A stretch of DNA of 64,000 nt. It comes from Vespa crabro (Eukaryota; Arthropoda; Insecta; Hymenoptera; Vespidae). The DNA is taken from contig NC_060977.1 of the NCBI RefSeq assembly GCF_910589235.1, forward strand, positions 3,493,001 to 3,557,000, in the 5' to 3' direction. Numbering within the stretch: the stretch's first letter is position 1; each line of letters opens with the position of its first letter. The position numbers and the translations under genes are program-made. Shown one piece after another: positions 59,379 to 64,000 of this stretch. Below the pieces are notes generated by a model. That model had not been told where the DNA came from. It saw nothing but the letters and a program-made list of their open reading frames with translations, and searched no databases.

Positions 59379-61761
59379 TCTGTCTGTCTCTGTCTCTGTA
59401 TCTCTCTGTGATAAACTAAAATTTTTGATATTTTTTAAGAAAATCTTGAGACGTACATATGTATCTCATTATCTCTAGAAAAAATAATGATTGTTAATTA
59501 CGAAATTTATCGTATCAAGAATTTATATCTGATATCGATTTTGTCTCTCGAAATTATTGTTTCAATGTTTCAATGTTTCAATGATAAGAAAGAGGTATAT
59601 CGAATATACTTATAGGTATAGAAAATGAAATGAAGTAAAAGAAAAAAAGAAGAAACAAAAAAAAAAAAAAAGAAAAAGAAAAGGAACAAAAACAGAAAAA
59701 GAATAAAAGAAGGGGTGAGAGATATCGTAAAGCAGAATAGAAAAGATTGTACTTTTTAAGAAAAGGTAAGACTTTGTTTTCGAAAGATCGATTTATTTTC
59801 TCAGAGAATGGTCTACCCTTGCAATCGACACTTCCTGAAAAGCCTGAGTCGTCTCGCGGAATAGTCTGGTAAATAGCCTCGAACCTTTTCGTTTGGTTCG
59901 GCAACGCTCGCGTTCCCTGACAGTTGTTTTCCCAAAAGCATCGACGTCCGGCACAAACGGGAAATTGAATTTCTACCGACGCGCTCTCTCGCCCGAGACG
60001 CGTGCCTCTTGCTTTCATACGGCGACAGAGAATGTTACGCTTCGACTCAGCCTTCTCTCACCGGAACGGAAACCGCGACGTCGAGGGAGAAAAAAAAAGA
60101 CAGAGAAAAGAGAAAAAAAATTGAGGGAAAAAAAGGGAAGAAAGAAAAAAAGAAGAAAAGGGCAGGAGACGTCGAATTTCGGAAATGTGTTACTAGCTCG
60201 ATTCTATTTTCTTCGAATACCCGCACGTCCATTTTTTTTCCCTTTTTTTTTTTTCTTTTTTGTATTGGTTTTGTAATATCATATGAGTCGTTAAAAAGGT
60301 TTGCGGTTTTTTGTACTTATCGTTTTAAAAGAATAATTTTTTTCTCTCATTTATTTCGCTACGTTGAAATTATTAAAAAATAAAGTATTAATCCGTTTTT
60401 GTTGAGTTTACGAGAACCGTTGAAAAAATTTGCAATTTCCTTTTTTTATTTTGTAATATATAAATATCATCCTTAAAGTAAAAACGCATCTTAGAATGAA
60501 AAAATAACCATAAAATCAATCATGAACATTTCAAGCATTAGTCATATTAATACCAAAAATTTTCGTTATGAAATTATTTGAAGATTTTCATAATCGACAG
60601 GAAGAATCAAAGACGTATATTTTTTGCTAGACTTTATACAAAAATTATTTCTCAATCAAAACTATGGTTACAACGTATGTGTCAATACGAGCAGAGTTTC
60701 GATATCCTATCGTATTTTGTTTTCTCAAACCGAGACTCATTGTCAACAGAAAGACCATAGAGCAATCAACAAAGAGAACCGTCGAATCAACATGTTTCGA
60801 TTTTCACGAATTTCCCATAACGACTGAACCATACATATATTCAAATTTAATTTTATTCTTATAATAAACTTTTTTTATATTTCATTCCGCCATTAAAAAA
60901 TCATATTATCGTATAATATATATTTTAAGAAAAAGATAGGAAAAAAGGAAAAAAGAAAAAAGAAGAATTGGATTACAGAAGAAAATTCAAGTTTACCACA
61001 CTTGTTCGACATTAACTCAAGTAAATGGATTAACGCGAACGTAAGCTTTGAAATATTAAGTTTCAAAAGAATGACTATATTCTTAAGTTATTAATTAAAA
61101 AATAAAGTTCTCGCCTCACGGAAAATATATTATAAAATGTTCTTCTTTGGTAAAACGTTGAGAATAATCGATAAAAATTTTTATCGAACCGACGGCTTAA
61201 GGCAACGTCGAAAATAAGAAGTCCCTTTTCAGTTTCTAGTAAAATCGTTTTACATAAAGATGCGACCACGTCTCCAACGCCGCCACTAGTTGCGCTTAGG
61301 GTACGTCGTGTGCTTTGGGAACTCAATATAAACGATCCAAGTTTCCAAAGCTACGAGAAGTTATAATGCGAGCGTTAACATCGAACTACGTACATAGGCA
61401 ACCTAGGAAACGAACACAAATAGGAGGAAGAAGGTTTAATAATTATAGTTGTTAAAGCGATACACAATTTCCCTTTCTCGGTCTTAATCGTCTCCGAAAA
61501 CGTGAATAACTTGTTATGAGCTAAACGATTTAACAGTACATTTCTATTCTTCACGTTACATCCTTCCTATAATATTTATGGCGTAATAGGGAAAAACGAA
61601 ACGAAAAAGGAAAAAAAAAAAGAAGAAAGGAAACAAGAAAGCTGAGAAAATGAAAGAGTTATGATCTCGTAATACGAAAAAATAGAAAGAAAAAGAAGAA
61701 GAAAGGAAAAAAAAAAAGAACAGTATTGTAAATAAAACCAATCATAAAAACATTTGAAATA

Positions 61762-61817
<56 letters not shown>

Positions 61818-62160
61818 TATATCGAACGTGACGTTTACTATTAACTTTACATTTATGCATTACAGAAGAAAGGAAAGTTCGAAAGAATGAAATAACTTTT
61901 TGTATAATAGCTTATACACTTAAAAAAAAAAAAACAGGATCTTAAATAAATGTTAAGATTTATAAAAATGTTTTGAAATAATTTATATACATAATATATA
62001 TGCATTTAATATTATTTCTATGCATTGCAGAAATTAAAGAAAAAAAAAAAAAAAAGAAAAAAAAAATACAAAATGGAAAAGCTTTCTTACTTACCAGCGA
62101 TAAGTATCGATATTAAAAAGGAAATACACCGAAGGTATAGAAATCCATTAAGCTACCGAG
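58901..62160. other. Non-coding DNA with GC-richer islands
   Basis: GC-richer unique DNA at 58,900-59,280 and 59,790-60,090 flanks a CT tract (59,344-59,377) and A-rich segments. (AT)n lies at 61,766-61,813. Frames of 124-146 codons near 59,578-60,383 overlap each other on both strands and decay into poly-Lys/Arg or poly-Phe from A/T runs, so I do not call them genes. Confidence 0.45.
61766..61813. repeat. (AT)n microsatellite
   Basis: About 24 AT units. Confidence 0.95.
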
Positions 62161-62306
62161 CATCGTTCGATTCGCTGAGATCGTAGAGAAGGTTTAAAGG
62201 AGAAAGCATAAATTATCGAGCCAAGCATAATTTAGGACCCGTCGTTTCTGCCGACTGGACTGGTTTACGTTTCCTATCCTCTTCCTGTTCCTGTGACTTT
62301 TCTCCT

Positions 62307-62338
<32 letters not shown>

Positions 62339-62464
62339 GCTTAACCTTATCCTCTCTTTCCTTCTTCCTCGTGCCTATTACACTTTGGCCTTTGGTTTTG
62401 AACGTTGAAGTTAAACCAGCACCCTCTTTCTCTTTCGTTCTCACCCTTCGACATGCGCGCTACA

Positions 62465-62496
<32 letters not shown>

Positions 62497-62717
62497 GTCC
62501 GTCTGTCTGTCTGTCTCTCTTTCTCACTTTATCTCTATCTCTCTTTCTCTTACTCTCTGTCTCTCTTCGAGGACGACATAGTTTTAATTGGTTTAGCAGT
62601 GTTCACTGTCGGGTGTCACGACGTCGCGACGCTGACGATGACAAATGGCCGCCACCCTCTCCATCCAGGTTCTCCTTCCGTTCAGTCGCCGAATTCCGCG
62701 AGATCGCTAACATCGCA

Positions 62718-62790
62718 GTAAACGACGACGACTACGACAACGCTACGACTACTACGACGACATTACGACGACTAAGACGACGACGACCTT
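62718..62790. repeat. Interrupted (GAC)n triplet repeat
   Basis: GAC/TAC/ACG units with substitutions, similar in kind to the tract at 18,669-18,742. Confidence 0.8.
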
Positions 62791-63520
62791 TCCAGTTCTT
62801 CTCTCTTTCTCTATCTCTCTCTCTCTCTCTCTTCTTCGTATCCTTCCAAAGGACAACGATCTTTCTTCCTACCGTTTTATTTATTTACCAGAATAGAAAG
62901 AGAGAGAGAGGGAGAGAGAAAGAGAAAGAGAGGAAAACAGAAAGGGAGAGAGAGAGAGAGAGAGAGAGAGGAAGACAAGTTCACGATAAATAAACTCACG
63001 TTTCATTCTTCTTATACTCTCGTCTAAATGAAACCTCATATAAATATAAACTGTTTTATTAAATTCTTCAATTACATATAATAATCCTTCGATGGATTAA
63101 CACTTTTCACCGATAGCCTTTAATAACTTTTTTGATAATAAATATTTCATTACTTTATCGAAAAATTAACAGTTCGTTAAGCCAGATTTTCATTTTACCA
63201 AAACTTGTTAAGTTTTATGTTTGTTCGTTTTAATTTCTACTGATATTTTACACGCAATCCTAATAAGCAGATAAATATATATTTTTTTTTCTTGTTTCTT
63301 TTTTCTTTTTTTTTTCAGAAAAATTATAAACGTAATATCAACTTGTATACAGTAATATTTAGTAATATATATAATATAAAAGTTATATGTAATAATATAA
63401 AACTATTTCTATATCGAGAAATTTGAGAAATATTACGAACATTTCGTTTAATATCTTTCAATACGTCGATTAAAAGATTCAATGATTGAACGGTGATAAA
63501 TTATTACAGATAATTTAATT

Positions 63521-63521
63521 G

Positions 63522-63559
<38 letters not shown>
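63521..63559. repeat. (GA)n microsatellite
   Basis: About 19 GA units. Confidence 0.95.
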
Positions 63560-63562
<3 letters not shown>

Positions 63563-63926
63563 AATCAACTGAAATATTTTTACTTTTATTTATTTACAAG
63601 ATTCATAATTGCATACTAATTTGGATTAATTATAACGACCCTTGAAAAGCATCAGAATATTCCAATGTAAAATATAATATATTACAGTTTTCTCTAAATG
63701 TAATATAAATTTTTATATATTTTAACTATACATATATGGAACGTATAGAAAATAAAAAAAACTATAAAATACAAGGATAGGAAAAAAATACACTAAGCTC
63801 GTAGTATTGTAATTTGAAAAAAGAAAAGAAAAGAAAAAGAAATTAGTCTAAAAAATCTCGAGAAAAAGTAATTGATTATTAAAATCATCTAAGAACTTTT
63901 GAATCGGCCTGTATATATTTTGTCAT

Positions 63927-63971
<45 letters not shown>

Positions 63972-64000
63972 AATACGTGTCATAAAATCGATAAGTACAA

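Larger units (their letters stand above)
62161..64000. other. Non-coding DNA with CT, GAC and GA tracts
   Basis: CT tracts (near 62,308-62,328 and 62,472-62,497), an interrupted GAC/ACG triplet stretch (62,718-62,790), a CT tract (62,808-62,832), GA tracts (62,948-62,970; 63,521-63,559) and terminal (AT)n (63,931-63,962). A short unique GC-rich piece at 62,575-62,720 lies between them. No gene is recognised. Confidence 0.5.

Noticed and set aside
59578..60383. Overlapping frames of 124-146 codons on both strands
   Set aside because: They overlap each other on opposite strands and end in poly-Phe or poly-Lys/Arg from A/T tracts.

Overview
This is AT-rich eukaryotic nuclear DNA from an insect. 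It is packed with (CT)n/(GA)n, (AT)n, poly-A and trinucleotide microsatellites and has no operons, ribosome binding sites or CRISPR arrays. The only gene family I recognise is the insect-specific G12 / insect-allergen-repeat family (Pfam Ins_allergen_rp; relatives are mosquito AEG12/G12 and cockroach Bla g 1). Together with the sequence texture this suggests a hymenopteran, perhaps a vespid wasp. The order-level guess is an inference and the family-level guess is weak.

Layout. Positions 1 to about 19,300 hold no gene I can support: AT-rich DNA, microsatellites and several GC-richer islands of unknown function. Positions about 19,310-36,690 hold a tight, one-direction (minus strand) tandem array of G12-like genes. 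Eight have intact reading frames (stops at 19,756; 21,755; 23,836; 25,758; 27,130; 30,779; 32,195; 34,450). Five are relics (about 19,320; 23,287; 28,540-29,191; 33,560-34,112; 35,820-36,195). A decayed Tc1-like DNA transposon (about 29,240-30,270) sits in the 5' intron of one relic. Positions about 36,700-64,000 are again non-coding as far as I can tell, with microsatellites and a few G-quadruplex-prone tracts.

Shared gene design. Most members have a short non-coding first exon, a 70-350 bp intron whose acceptor AG directly abuts the ATG, and a single coding exon. That exon encodes a signal peptide of 16-18 residues plus one about 190-residue all-helical domain made of two similar halves. 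Upstream of each TATA box lies a paired GATA-factor motif, at an identical 59 bp spacing in four genes. This fits midgut expression, the known setting of mosquito G12 proteins. A poly(A) signal lies about 40-190 nt after each stop, so one gene can end only about 100 bp from the next gene's control region.

Two subfamilies are visible. B/D/E-type genes start with MKY, and two of them carry an octapeptide Asn-rich spacer. F/H/I/K-type genes start with MK(L/F) and have Trp-Val-Pro or Trp-Ala-Pro just after the signal peptide. Gene A is a divergent outlier with a membrane-anchor-like N-terminus. The proteins are probably secreted lipid-binding gut proteins, and the array looks like an active birth-and-death cluster with recent sequence homogenisation.
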